From NCBI GenBank assembly GCA_945890715.1, contig CAMDCX010000007.1, positions 1-60,812 of the forward strand: a stretch of 60,812 nucleotides of DNA, written 5' to 3'. Numbering within the stretch: position 1 is the stretch's first letter; each line of letters starts with the position of its first letter. The translations under genes and the position numbers were made by a program. Below are positions 8,709 to 16,933 of the stretch, piece after piece. The notes beneath the pieces are model-generated. The model saw nothing but the letters and a program-made list of their open reading frames with translations. It did not search any database and was not told the DNA's origin. This DNA comes from PVC group bacterium. GTDB lineage: Bacteria > Verrucomicrobiota > Kiritimatiellia > CAIKKV01 > CAITUY01.

Positions 8709-9511
8709 TAGCGTAAACCAAGGACATCTTGCATATCGTACAAGCCGGGTTTTTTCCCGGCGAGCCAGAGGCTGGCCTGGAGTGCACCCTTGGCGAGGGC
8801 GTCACGGCTGGTGGCGCGATGGGTGAGCTCAACGCGTTCGCCCTCGGTGGCGAAGAGGACGGTGTGTTCGCCGACGATGTCGGCCGCTCGAATGGCATGG
8901 ATGCCGATCTCGCCCCGGGGTCGTTCTCCACCGAGTCCTTCACGCCCGAACACGGTCACATCGCGAAAGTTCTGGTTGCGCCCCTGTGCCACCTTTTCGC
9001 CCAGGCGCAAGGCGGTTCCGCTGGGAGCGTCCTTCTTGAATTTATGATGTGCCTCGGTGATTTCGACATCGTAGTCCAAGCCGAGCGCCTTGGCGGCCTG
9101 TTCGACGAGGGAGAAGAGCAGGTTAACGCCGACGCTCATGTTGGGTGCCCAGACGATGGGGATGACCTTGGCGGCCTCATCCACGGCGGCGCGTTCCATT
9201 GGGTTGAGTCCGGTGGTTCCAATCACCACGCCCTTTTTGTGTTGGATGGCCAGCGCGACCGTGACGGGAACATTCTCGTGGAAACTGAAATCAATCAGGA
9301 TGTCGGCGGCCTTCACGGCGGCGGTGAGATCATGGGTGATGGTGATTCCATTTTCCCCGATGCCCGCAATCAGCCCACTATCCTTGCCACACAGCGGACA
9401 GGTAGCCGTATCGACGGCGGCAACGACCTGCATTCCGGTCACAAGTTTCGAACACCGCACCAGCGCCTGGCCCATCCGGCCTGCCGCCCCGACAATAGCG
9501 ACTTTAATCAT
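8708..9511 (-). CDS. dapB: 4-hydroxy-tetrahydrodipicolinate reductase
   Basis: This is a 267-residue lysine/diaminopimelate pathway enzyme that reduces the DapA product with NAD(P)H. The N-terminal dinucleotide-binding motif VAIVGAAGRMGQ, the GTTGL loop, APNMSVGVNLL, and the catalytic EAHHKFKKDAPSGTAL block (His pair and Lys) are all present, followed by HTVLFATEGERVELTHRA. Length and architecture are standard. It leads a dapB-folK pair. Confidence 0.96.
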   Translation of the reverse strand: MIKVAIVGAAGRMGQALVRCSKLVTGMQVVAAVDTATCPLCGKDSGLIAGIGENGITITHDLTAAVKAADILIDFSFHENVPVTVALAIQHKKGVVIGTTGLNPMERAAVDEAAKVIPIVWAPNMSVGVNLLFSLVEQAAKALGLDYDVEITEAHHKFKKDAPSGTALRLGEKVAQGRNQNFRDVTVFGREGLGGERPRGEIGIHAIRAADIVGEHTVLFATEGERVELTHRATSRDALAKGALQASLWLAGKKPGLYDMQDVLGLR

Positions 9512-9603
9512 GACATCATCCCTTCAGTGTCTAAGTTGAAATACCCACCCCGGGCACGCGCAAAGTCTCTCACCCCGCGCCCCGACATGCAATCATTTCA
9601 ATC

Positions 9604-10890
9604 TTAATCGACACGTTTGAATTCCGTCAACGATTCGAAGTGGGCGGTTCGAGGGAAGAGGTCGAAAAGTTGTGAAGTGTGGATTGAATAGCCTCCCTCT
9701 TTCAGCCAGGCGGCGTCGCGAACCATGGTGTCGGGGGCGCAGGAGATATAGAGTAGACGACGCGGCGTGTGTTTGAGGATTTCCTGAACCAGTTTTCGAC
9801 CCAGTCCGCTTCGCGGCGGATCGACAATCAGAGTGGCTTGATTGGGATGATCGAGTTCAACATCCAGAATACCCTCATTCGCCGTGGCGGACTTCCAGTG
9901 GGTGTTCTTCAGGCCCAGCTTCCGGGCATTGTACTCCGCCGCCTGGATTCCCGGACCATCCAGATCAATCCCGAGAACCTTCGGAATTCCCAGCGTTGCC
10001 GCAGCCAGGGCAAACACGCCCACCCCGCAATAGAGATCAATCACGGTGTCGGGCAGGTCAGCCTTCAATCGTTCCATAACGGCGGTCACCAGGCGGTCGG
10101 CCATGGCCGGATTCATCTGGTAGAAACTGTTGCGTGGCACGGAAAGCGGCCCGATGACCGATGATTCCACGAGCCACACATCTTTTTCCGATGCCCGGTT
10201 CCGCCACCACTGGGCGCCATCCTGTTCCGTCCACCGGAAGGTGACGGTCATGCCGTCCCTCAAAGTTCGGAAAAACGAGGGGTCACCGCGTCGTTCTTTT
10301 AGGATTTCATTTAACGGAGCTGCGGCCAGAGGACAAGCGGGAACATCCAGGACGGTGGTGTTGTCGGCCATGAAATAGCCCAGTCGCATCTCCTTCCCGT
10401 CCGCCTGAGCATGAAGCGCCATCTTGTTCCGGTAGCCAAGCGGCGAGGGGGCTGCAACGGGCGGGAGGAGGCTGGGTGGACTGCGACCTCCGGGCGCAGG
10501 CAGGGCTTCATAGGCTCCTTCCGGATTCTGACGCCGCCCGGAGGTCGGCGCCCACCTTGCGAGAAGGGCACCGAGCTGGTTGTTCTTAATGCGGACTTCT
10601 TCCTCGTAGTCAGCATGTTGGTAACAGCAACCGGGGCAGCCTCCTTCGCTAAAGCTACGGAGGCCAAGGGAGGAGGCAAGGGGGCAGGTGGGTTTAACGC
10701 GGTGGGGGGAGGCGGTCAGGATTTCGAGAGGTTCGGCTTCCAGGAAATCGCCGCGATCCCGGGTGATCTTGACCCGGACAGTTTCGCCGGGAAGAACGCC
10801 GGGAACAAAGCAAACTTTCCCATCCAATCGCCCGATGCCGCGACCGCCGTAGGGAAGGTCGGTGATGGTAAGAGACGAGGCGGCGGTCAT
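9604..10890 (-). CDS. TrmA/RumA-family RNA (uracil-5-)-methyltransferase
   Basis: The ATG at 10890 overlaps the upstream gene's stop (ATGA). The 428-residue protein has an N-terminal TRAM domain (LTITDLPYGGRGIGR...PGETVRVKI). Iron-sulfur-type cysteines lie in the CPLASSLG / GGCPGCCYQH region. The SAM site is VIDLYCGVGVFALA, then LIVDPPRSGLG and the catalytic Cys in LLYISCAPDTM. Members methylate U1939 or U747 of 23S rRNA or U54 of tRNA; the substrate cannot be chosen from sequence alone. A low-complexity insertion (GGRSPPSLLPPVAAPSP) sits between the TRAM and catalytic parts. Confidence 0.88.
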   Translation of the reverse strand: MTAASSLTITDLPYGGRGIGRLDGKVCFVPGVLPGETVRVKITRDRGDFLEAEPLEILTASPHRVKPTCPLASSLGLRSFSEGGCPGCCYQHADYEEEVRIKNNQLGALLARWAPTSGRRQNPEGAYEALPAPGGRSPPSLLPPVAAPSPLGYRNKMALHAQADGKEMRLGYFMADNTTVLDVPACPLAAAPLNEILKERRGDPSFFRTLRDGMTVTFRWTEQDGAQWWRNRASEKDVWLVESSVIGPLSVPRNSFYQMNPAMADRLVTAVMERLKADLPDTVIDLYCGVGVFALAAATLGIPKVLGIDLDGPGIQAAEYNARKLGLKNTHWKSATANEGILDVELDHPNQATLIVDPPRSGLGRKLVQEILKHTPRRLLYISCAPDTMVRDAAWLKEGGYSIHTSQLFDLFPRTAHFESLTEFKRVD

Positions 10891-12086
10891 GGTTCTTTGG
10901 GTTGTCGTTTTGTCCCGGCGTACAGCGTAAAGGCCAGGAGGCGACATTCGATGTTGGCATTGAAGAAGAGAATGCGGCGGGAACTGCGGAGGCCGACTTT
11001 CTTTCCGAGAACGAGGTTTCCGGTAAAGACATAGCCAGTGTAGCCGCCGCATTTCTGTTTGAAGAAATCGCCGATCCGGCGATACACGGGCTCGAGTTCA
11101 ATTTCATCACCCATGCGCTCGCCGTATTCCGGGTTGAACAGCACCACGCCGCCGCCTTCAGGCAATGGCGTATCAGCGAAATCGCAGCTGGTGAATTCGA
11201 TCAACTGTTCCACGCCTGCGGTGCGGGCGTTCTGCCGGGCGGCCTCAACGGCATCGGTACGGATATCCGAGGCGATGATTTTTCCGGTGAAGGGCCGCTT
11301 GGGAAGCACCCGGGCTTCCTGTCGGATTTTCTGCCAGGCCACGTCATCAAATCCCTTGAGGTGCATAAACCCGTAATTGCTACGGAGCAGGCCCGGGGGC
11401 CGCCCCTGTGCTAGTAGCGCGGCCTCGATGGCGAGTGTGCCGCTACCGCACATGGGGTTGATGAAGTTGCCTTCCCCGGTCCAGCCCGTGGCGCACACGA
11501 CGGCTGCAGCCAGGGTTTCGGCCATGGGGGCGGCCATGGGGATTTTGCGGTAGCCCCGTCGCGACAGGGCCTCGCCTGAAGTGTCAATGTAGAGTTTGGC
11601 TTCGCTCTGGTTCCAATACAGGAAGACAACCGTTCCGCTCCGCTCATTGCCGGAGTCCGGGCGCACGCCGGTTTTGGCGCGAATCCGATCCACGATGGCA
11701 TCCTTGGTTTTGACGTTGGCAAACCGGCTGTCCCGGATGGCCGGGGTATTGATAAACGAGGTGACGGTAAAGTAGCCGTTGTCGGGGATGATGTCTTCCC
11801 AAGGGAGAATTTGAATCCGGGCGTACAGGTCGTCCGGTTGGTGTGCGGTGAACCGGTCAAGTTCCAGCAGCACCCGGTTGCCGGTATGGAGCACCAGGTT
11901 GAGCCGCATGGCATCGGCGAGGGTGCCGCAGGTTTCCACGCCCGCTTCCAGTTCCGCCTGGATAGGGAATCCGAGCGCCGTGAGCTCCGCCTTTAGGTAA
12001 GGTGGAATGCCCTTTGCGCAGGCAATGAGGAGGGTGAAGACGTTAGACGTGAGAGGTGAGGCGTGAGGGGATTCATCATTCATCAT
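10887..12086 (-). CDS. THUMP-type RNA N2-guanine methyltransferase, RlmL-like
   Basis: The 399-residue protein has an N-terminal ferredoxin-like/THUMP half (residues about 15-165) and a Rossmann methyltransferase half with NPMCGSGTLAIEAAL (about 220) and VVLFNPEYGERM (about 320). RlmL and related enzymes make m2G in 23S rRNA. The catalytic tetrapeptide usually reads NPPY; here it is NPEY. It is translationally coupled to the following uracil methyltransferase by a 4-bp overlap, making a small RNA-modification operon. The first 15-20 residues are encoded by a repetitive stretch (12036-12092), so the exact start is uncertain. Confidence 0.85.
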   Translation of the reverse strand: MMNDESPHASPLTSNVFTLLIACAKGIPPYLKAELTALGFPIQAELEAGVETCGTLADAMRLNLVLHTGNRVLLELDRFTAHQPDDLYARIQILPWEDIIPDNGYFTVTSFINTPAIRDSRFANVKTKDAIVDRIRAKTGVRPDSGNERSGTVVFLYWNQSEAKLYIDTSGEALSRRGYRKIPMAAPMAETLAAAVVCATGWTGEGNFINPMCGSGTLAIEAALLAQGRPPGLLRSNYGFMHLKGFDDVAWQKIRQEARVLPKRPFTGKIIASDIRTDAVEAARQNARTAGVEQLIEFTSCDFADTPLPEGGGVVLFNPEYGERMGDEIELEPVYRRIGDFFKQKCGGYTGYVFTGNLVLGKKVGLRSSRRILFFNANIECRLLAFTLYAGTKRQPKEP

Positions 12087-12092
12087 TCATCC
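12036..12092. repeat. Short degenerate tandem repeats at the 5' end of the RlmL-like gene
   Basis: GTGAG/GTGAGG units (12048-12070) are followed by three ATTCATC-type units (12071-12092). They occupy the ribosome-binding site and first codons of the RlmL-like gene, where several in-register ATGs are created. Similar simple repeats appear at 31150-31205 and 32203-32243. Confidence 0.6.
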
Positions 12093-12093
12093 T

Positions 12094-12903
12094 TCATAAT
12101 TTCCTATGCGCCAGCGCAGGAATGCGGCGGCGGGTATTTTCAAGCGTGGTTTTATCGAGCGTTACTGTGATGGCTTGTTCGCCCTCCTCGAGACGTTCCA
12201 TGATCTCGCCCCAGGGGCCGACCACCATGCTGTTTCCGTAGCTGGCGATGCCCGTGTGGGGATTGGTTCCGCATTGATCGGGAGCCACCATGAAACACTG
12301 GTTTTCAATGGCCCGGGCCCGGAGCAGGATCTCCCAGTGATCCTGGCCGGTGCGCTGCGTGAAATTGGAGGGAAGGAAGAACAGGTGGGCGCCCTGTGAC
12401 GAGTAATGCCGGAAAAGCTCGGGGAAACGCAGGTCGTAACAGATAGCCATGCCGCATTGCCAGCCGTCGACATCGGCGATCACGGGGGTCGAGCCGGCGG
12501 TCCAGAGATCGCTTTCGCGAATGACCTCGCCGGAATCGAGTTCCGCCTCGAAGAGGTGGATTTTCCGGTAGGTGGCGGTCACCTCGCCCCTGCGGTTGAG
12601 CAGGACGCTGGTGTTGTAGACCTTGGCTTCACTGGTTTCAACGATGCTGCCAGCCAGCACCCAGGCGTTATGCCGATGTGCCACTGAGGCCAGCAGATTC
12701 AGGAGCGGGCCGGTGAGCGGTTGGGCGGAGTCCTGATAGTCCCGGTCACTGCCCCGGATGGCGAAGACTTCGGGAAGGGCGATCAGATCGGTAGTGCCGA
12801 CTCCGGAAAGGAGCTGCTTGAGGCGGCCCAGATTGGCCTGAATGTCCCGCCCGGCATTGATTTGCACGAGGGTAACGCGAAGATGGTTGGATTGAGTTGT
12901 CAT
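12094..12903 (-). CDS. Carbon-nitrogen hydrolase (nitrilase superfamily, NIT1-like)
   Basis: This 269-residue protein has the complete nitrilase triad: Glu in LIALPEVFAI, Lys in TYRKIHLFEA and Cys in MAICYDLRFPELFR. The spacing and the PSNFTQRTGQDHWEILLRARAIEN block match the Nit1/omega-amidase-like branch, which includes deaminated-glutathione amidases. It is cytosolic. It lies 7 bp downstream of the RlmL-like start and 4 bp from the MEMO gene, within a minus-strand series. The substrate is not determined by sequence. Confidence 0.9.
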   Translation of the reverse strand: MTTQSNHLRVTLVQINAGRDIQANLGRLKQLLSGVGTTDLIALPEVFAIRGSDRDYQDSAQPLTGPLLNLLASVAHRHNAWVLAGSIVETSEAKVYNTSVLLNRRGEVTATYRKIHLFEAELDSGEVIRESDLWTAGSTPVIADVDGWQCGMAICYDLRFPELFRHYSSQGAHLFFLPSNFTQRTGQDHWEILLRARAIENQCFMVAPDQCGTNPHTGIASYGNSMVVGPWGEIMERLEEGEQAITVTLDKTTLENTRRRIPALAHRKL

Positions 12904-12907
12904 TAGT

Positions 12908-13762
12908 CTATACCGAAAACGTCACAGCCCCGTATCCGACCACCCATTGTCCCCGGCTTTCGGGAAAGTCATCGCCACTATTGCGATATCGCAAGAGCGT
13001 TCCCTTCGCGACGCCCCGGAGCTGGGAGTATTTCATGGCAGTGATTACCGGCCCGATTCCGCAGAAAATCTGCTGGCTGTAATCCCAGTCATGCATCACT
13101 CCCATGGTGTCCATGGCAACCACTTTCCGCAATGTGGCCTGATCCGTCTTGCGAACCTTTTCGTAAGAAGAATCGTGGAGCATATCAGAACTGGCGATCA
13201 CCAGAATCTTTTTCTTTCCCGCCAGCGTGTTAAGCGCCTTGGCCAGCGCATCCAGAGAGGCGGAGTCCCGTGCCCCGATCAGCGCCATTACCAGGGAGGC
13301 GGAGGGAAGAACCGTTTGAATGAAGGGAATCTGGTTTTCCAGGGAGTGCTCGCCCATGTGGGGTCGGTAGTCGGGCCGGATGCGCGGATCGGCGGCAGTC
13401 AGAAGCGAGGCGACATCGGTGTCCATCGCAATTTCCCCCAATGGGGTCACGAACGTGGTTCCATCCATAAGCGCCACACCCTGTCCCTCGCCCTTGTGAC
13501 TGAACCCGAGAACAACAACCGTTTCAGGAGCCCCATGCACGGCGATAGTTTCCTGAATGGCCCGATAGGTATAGCCTGCCACCTGGCCGGAATAGAGATA
13601 CCCGGCATGCGGGGCAATTGCCGCAACGATGGGGTCTGTCGCTTCGGGCACAAAAGCCTCCTTAATATAGCCCTGAATGGATTCCGCTAATTCGACCCGA
13701 TTCGACGGAAACCACCTCCCGGCTCCAAGCGCACTTCTGATTACTTTTTGTGCTTTGATCAT
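12908..13762 (-). CDS. MEMO family protein (AmmeMemoRadiSam system protein B type)
   Basis: The 284-residue protein shows IAPHAGYLYSGQVAGYTY near residue 48, VVLGFSHKG, MGEHSLENQIPF and ASSDMLHDSSYE, the conserved His/Asp blocks of the MEMO family. The fold is related to class III extradiol dioxygenases. In many bacteria it lies beside AMMECR1 and a radical-SAM gene; neither is present here. It is the first gene of a minus-strand run whose upstream region (13763-13826) leads directly into the left repeat of the inserted segment. Confidence 0.85.
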   Translation of the reverse strand: MIKAQKVIRSALGAGRWFPSNRVELAESIQGYIKEAFVPEATDPIVAAIAPHAGYLYSGQVAGYTYRAIQETIAVHGAPETVVVLGFSHKGEGQGVALMDGTTFVTPLGEIAMDTDVASLLTAADPRIRPDYRPHMGEHSLENQIPFIQTVLPSASLVMALIGARDSASLDALAKALNTLAGKKKILVIASSDMLHDSSYEKVRKTDQATLRKVVAMDTMGVMHDWDYSQQIFCGIGPVITAMKYSQLRGVAKGTLLRYRNSGDDFPESRGQWVVGYGAVTFSV

Positions 13763-13826
13763 ACGCTACCACCCCATGCTCAATCCCCGCTGATGTAGTG
13801 TAGCGTAGCCGCCCGGGTTGACAAGC

Positions 13827-13974
13827 GGGAAAAGTTGACAGGGTGAACGGTGTGTTTCATCATCGGCTTCTCATGAATCCTACGCGAGAATTAGAAATGC
13901 GTTCGGCGGCCGTAACGCTGTCGGACATGGAGATCTTTGTTTTCCCCGAGCTGATGATGGCGCTCCTGCTGGCC
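13827..13974 (+). repeat. Left copy of 148-bp direct repeat flanking a 4.2-kb insert
   Basis: This matches 18068-18215 at a constant offset of 4241 bp. The first 66 bp (13827-13892) are identical. The remaining 82 bp carry 11 differences (13893, 13911, 13926, 13932, 13947, 13950, 13962, 13963, 13965, 13966, 13968), and every one is synonymous in the frame of the gene at 18114. The repeat contains TTGACA at 13834-13839 and the first 34 codons of that gene. It most likely marks the left junction of an insertion or duplication. Confidence 0.9.
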
Positions 13975-14049
13975 TTGGCTTTCGATCCGACGTCCTCAAC
14001 CTTCGCGTCGCGGATGCCCTTCAGAGATTCGCGGACGACCATTCGCTGA
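13873..14049 (+). pseudogene. Truncated 5' copy of the transglutaminase-like gene
   Basis: The first 34 codons encode the same residues as the intact gene at 18114 (MNPTRELEMRSAAVTLSD onward). The similarity stops at 13974, and the frame continues with unrelated sequence to a stop at 14049, inside the 3' end of the convergent FMN-binding gene. All nucleotide differences from the intact copy are silent, so this copy was under protein-level selection before it was cut off. Confidence 0.8.
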
Positions 14050-14494
14050 CCTTTATCTCAACGACATGCTGAAAACGCGTGACAAGCACATATGTCTCGA
14101 CTTCCACGCCGCACAGGGCTGTCGAGGGTGCTCGGGCGAAGGACTCCAGGTGCGGATGCTTCCGCAGGAAAGCGGCGAGCAGCTGCGACGTCTGCTTATC
14201 GCCCATTTCGGCGGCCCGGCCCATGACCGTCACGGCCGCCCCGGCAGTGAAATCCTCGACGGAATGCGTACGGCTGTCGATCAGCAACGACACCTGCGGA
14301 GCCGCGAACAGGTTGCGGTACTTCGTCGTCGCGCGACTGGTCACGAACGCGAGGCGCCGGAGATCTTCGGAAGCCACAAACGCCACGAGGCTGGTGTAAG
14401 GGTGGCTGTCTTGCTGGGTCGCCACGACAGCGAGACGCTGTGTCGTGAGCAGCGTTCTCAGCGTGTCAACGGCGGTTGACGGGCTCTCAGGCAT
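14021..14494 (-). CDS. Pyridoxamine 5'-phosphate oxidase-like FMN-binding split-barrel protein
   Basis: The 157-residue protein has the split-barrel pattern LLTTQRLAVVATQQDSHPYTS, then LAFVTSRATTKYRNL, VSLLIDSRT and AAVTVMGRAAEM, as in the PNPOx-like/HugZ-type flavoprotein family. These reduce or bind diverse substrates, so function is open. It overlaps the upstream DUF523/DUF1722 gene by 8 bp, so the pair is co-transcribed. Its C-terminal codons reach into the truncated gene copy at the left edge of the inserted segment. Confidence 0.8.
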   Translation of the reverse strand: MPESPSTAVDTLRTLLTTQRLAVVATQQDSHPYTSLVAFVASEDLRRLAFVTSRATTKYRNLFAAPQVSLLIDSRTHSVEDFTAGAAVTVMGRAAEMGDKQTSQLLAAFLRKHPHLESFARAPSTALCGVEVETYVLVTRFQHVVEIKVSEWSSANL

Positions 14495-15434
14495 GGTTAC
14501 GGAGTTTCAGCTCGAGCGGGTGAGGGTTCAGGTAATACTGGTCCTGCAGATACGTGATGCCGTGCTTGAGGACGTAGTGCCTGAGCATGGTCACCGGCAC
14601 GACCAGCGGCACGAGTTCCCGGTGGTAGCCTTCGATGATTCCCGCCAATTCCTTGCGATCCGCGTCATCCACGCCTTCGCGCAGATAACCGAGCATGTGC
14701 TGGAGGATATTCGTGTGTTTGCGAACCGTGGCGAGCGTCTTGAGTGCCCGCATCAACTTGGCCTCGTACTGCGGGATGTGCGCCCGGGCATCCCTAGCCT
14801 TCAGGCCGGCCAGTTCGCGCCCCATCTCCCGCATCAGCGTCTCGTGATGCGATTGGATGAGCAGCTTGTTCTGCGCGTGAAACGTCATCAGCGTAGCGAG
14901 CGTCGGGCTGGCGCGCACGGCTTGACGGAAGCGCCATAGTGTGAAGACCCGCTCGATGAAGTTCTCGCGCAGGTCCAGATCGTTCAGCCGCCCTTCCTCC
15001 TCACAGGGCAAGTTTTGAAAATGCGCCATGAAGGCTTTTCCGAACAGGCCTGGAGCCTTACCGGAAACACCGCCGTTGTCGTTGTAGACCTTGACGCTCT
15101 CCATACCGCTACTGGGGGAGCGAGCCTTAAAGATGAAGCCGCCTAGGTCTTCCTTCTCCAGTTCCACGACTCGGCGCGAGACCCAATTCTGCATGCGCTC
15201 GGTGTGATCAATCTTGGTGCGCGTCGTCATGAGCCGGGGATTGGCGGGGTCGCCGATCAGGCGCATGGACTCACGCGGAACCCCCAGTCCACACTCGACC
15301 TCGGGGCAAACTCCGACATAGTCGAAGTACCGGCCGAGCGTGTCGGTGATAAAGTGATCGTGCTTATGCTGGCCGTCGTAGCGGACCGGTTCACCGAGAA
15401 GGCACTTGCTAACACCAATACGGATTTTGTCCAT
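14487..15434 (-). CDS. DUF523-DUF1722 fusion protein (YbgA-like C-terminal domain)
   Basis: The N-terminal DUF523 domain (residues about 1-150) shows VSKCLLGEPVRYDG and CPEVECGLGVPRE. DUF523 includes iron-sulfur thiouracil desulfurases. The third cysteine position of those enzymes reads SPSSGM here; as far as I recall this is common in fused forms. The C-terminal DUF1722 domain (about 175-310) contains FHAQNKLLIQSH, HTNILQHMLGYL and YYLNPHPLELKLRNH and is the E. coli YbgA-type domain. The length of 315 residues is typical of the fusion. It pairs with the flavin-binding gene downstream. Confidence 0.85.
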   Translation of the reverse strand: MDKIRIGVSKCLLGEPVRYDGQHKHDHFITDTLGRYFDYVGVCPEVECGLGVPRESMRLIGDPANPRLMTTRTKIDHTERMQNWVSRRVVELEKEDLGGFIFKARSPSSGMESVKVYNDNGGVSGKAPGLFGKAFMAHFQNLPCEEEGRLNDLDLRENFIERVFTLWRFRQAVRASPTLATLMTFHAQNKLLIQSHHETLMREMGRELAGLKARDARAHIPQYEAKLMRALKTLATVRKHTNILQHMLGYLREGVDDADRKELAGIIEGYHRELVPLVVPVTMLRHYVLKHGITYLQDQYYLNPHPLELKLRNHA

Positions 15435-15499
15435 AATGCACCTCAGCAGCGTGTCAGGCTCCTTTGGTCCAGTTTTGCGTATGTCCGGAACCCGAGAAG

Positions 15500-15895
15500 T
15501 ACAAGATTGAAACGGTTGTGCTCATAGAGACGCTCCTGTAAGCCTGTTTACTTGCCCGCTCCGGCAATATAGCATCCAGTCGACACGGCTGTCGAGTCCA
15601 GAGTCGCCAGTTTGCGGCAATGCGGCAGGGCCATTTCATCTGCATTGGACGGGGGGGGAGAGGGTTGCCGTGTGGGCAACTTAGTTTTCCGTTCGGGCGT
15701 TACGGCCGAGAGCAGTTGCAGCGTTTTGCCATCGGTGCGGGCACTGCCACGCAGCGTCTTTCCGTCAACCGCCAGCCGTGCAAGGATCGAGAGTTCTTGT
15801 TCCAAAAGCCAGTCACCAACTTGAAACCAGCCGTTGATTTTGACCGCGAGAAGGGGATCCGGACGCAACTTGATCCGAAACGAATAGGACCCCGA
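15500..15895 (-). mobile_element. Decayed transposase fragment, ISAs1-like
   Basis: The minus-strand translation contains LAVDGKTLRGSARTDGK followed by LQLLSAVT, the signature around the first catalytic Asp of ISAs1-family (H-repeat) transposases. The frame then degenerates through a low-complexity run (an eight-G run near 15650) and only a distorted ADEMALPH-like segment remains. No intact transposase or terminal inverted repeats can be seen. It lies inside the segment bounded by the 148-bp repeats, between two divergently oriented gene pairs, and is a scar of earlier mobility. Confidence 0.55.
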
Positions 15896-15958
15896 TAAAG
15901 GGGCTGTATCATTTCACGTATCTTGACTTCCCCTTCCCGATTCAGGTACATCCTCTCC

Positions 15959-16933
15959 ATGAAATCGCTTTTTCAGGAAGGTCCCGGCGGCGTGCCCGTA
16001 GTGCCAGGAAAGTGTTTCCCTATCAGACCAGGAAGGGCCCTGCGCCTGTTCGGCCTTCTGCTCGTGGTCGCCGCGGCGGGGGGCTGCATGACCTGGCAAC
16101 CATACTGGCCGGAAGCCGGCGCCGGAACGAAGGCCGACGCCGGAGAGGTGGCCCGGTTGACGGCCGAAGCCGGACGCCTGCGCGCGGCGGCGGACACGCG
16201 GGAGGGGATCGAGGCTGCTGCGGAAGCCTGCCGTCGCGTGCTGGCCGTCGATCCGGGTCACAACAACTCGCATCTGACCCTCTCTCATCTGCACCTGTTG
16301 CTCGGGGACGCTTACTCCATCCGTGTGGCGGACAAGCGCACGCACTTCCGACAAGCCATGGTGCATGCCGAGTGCGCCATGTTCGTGCATGCCGGCTTCA
16401 GGGAGCGCGTACAGCGGGGTGAGCCGACCTGGGAGGCCGTGCAGGCCCTGAGCGGGAACGAGATGGAAGCCATGCTGCACTGGGTGGACGCCGTCTTCTA
16501 CCTTTTTAAAGACGGACAGTCCCATGCCGCCCAGGTCTTCAACCTGCGTTGGATCGGGAGGGCGCGCGTGGTCATGGATCGGATGAGCACCGTGGCCCCG
16601 GACTGGCATGGAGGCGCGGTGCATTTCGTCTGGGGCCTGTACTATCTGTCGCTTCCCGAGCGGGCCGGGGGAGACCGGGCGCGTTCGGCGGCCTGTTTCG
16701 AGAAGGCCATCGAGTTGGGTCCCGACCAGCTCATGCACCGCTGGGGGCGCGGGAAGTACTACCAAGTCAAGATGCGCAACGCGCGCGGGTTTGAGGAAGA
16801 CCTGCGCTGGGTGATCTCCCGCGACCCGCGCTCGAGTCCGGGCGAGTACGCCTGGAATGCTTTCTTCGTGCAAGATGCGCGGCGCCTGCTCACCCTGCGG
16901 GCGCGGCTTTTTCAGGAAGGCGGGGTGCCGTGA
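15959..16933 (+). CDS. Helical-repeat lipoprotein, TatT-like
   Basis: From the ATG at 15959 (a TTG at 15923 is an alternative) the product has 324 residues. A lipoprotein signal with a long n-region ends in LLLVVAAAGGC (Cys about 43). The mature part is helical and TPR-like: AACRRVLAVDPGHNNSHLTL, then RMSTVAPDWHGG with LYYLSLPERAGG, and SAACFEKAIELGPDQ. This pattern resembles TatT, the lipoprotein partner of TRAP-type transport described in Treponema. No TRAP permease or binding protein is nearby, so the role is open. The next gene starts inside its stop codon (GTGA). The region is noticeably more GC-rich than the chromosome around it. Confidence 0.65.
   Translation: MKSLFQEGPGGVPVVPGKCFPIRPGRALRLFGLLLVVAAAGGCMTWQPYWPEAGAGTKADAGEVARLTAEAGRLRAAADTREGIEAAAEACRRVLAVDPGHNNSHLTLSHLHLLLGDAYSIRVADKRTHFRQAMVHAECAMFVHAGFRERVQRGEPTWEAVQALSGNEMEAMLHWVDAVFYLFKDGQSHAAQVFNLRWIGRARVVMDRMSTVAPDWHGGAVHFVWGLYYLSLPERAGGDRARSAACFEKAIELGPDQLMHRWGRGKYYQVKMRNARGFEEDLRWVISRDPRSSPGEYAWNAFFVQDARRLLTLRARLFQEGGVP

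Noticed and set aside
8729-9607. 292-codon plus-strand ORF opposite dapB
   Set aside because: dapB on the minus strand carries every motif of the enzyme; the opposite frame is open only because of codon bias.
16012-16422. Alternative-frame ORFs in the GC-rich lipoprotein region
   Set aside because: The frames at 15959 and 16930 show signal peptides, lipoboxes and catalytic motifs; the others are Arg/Gly-rich shadows.
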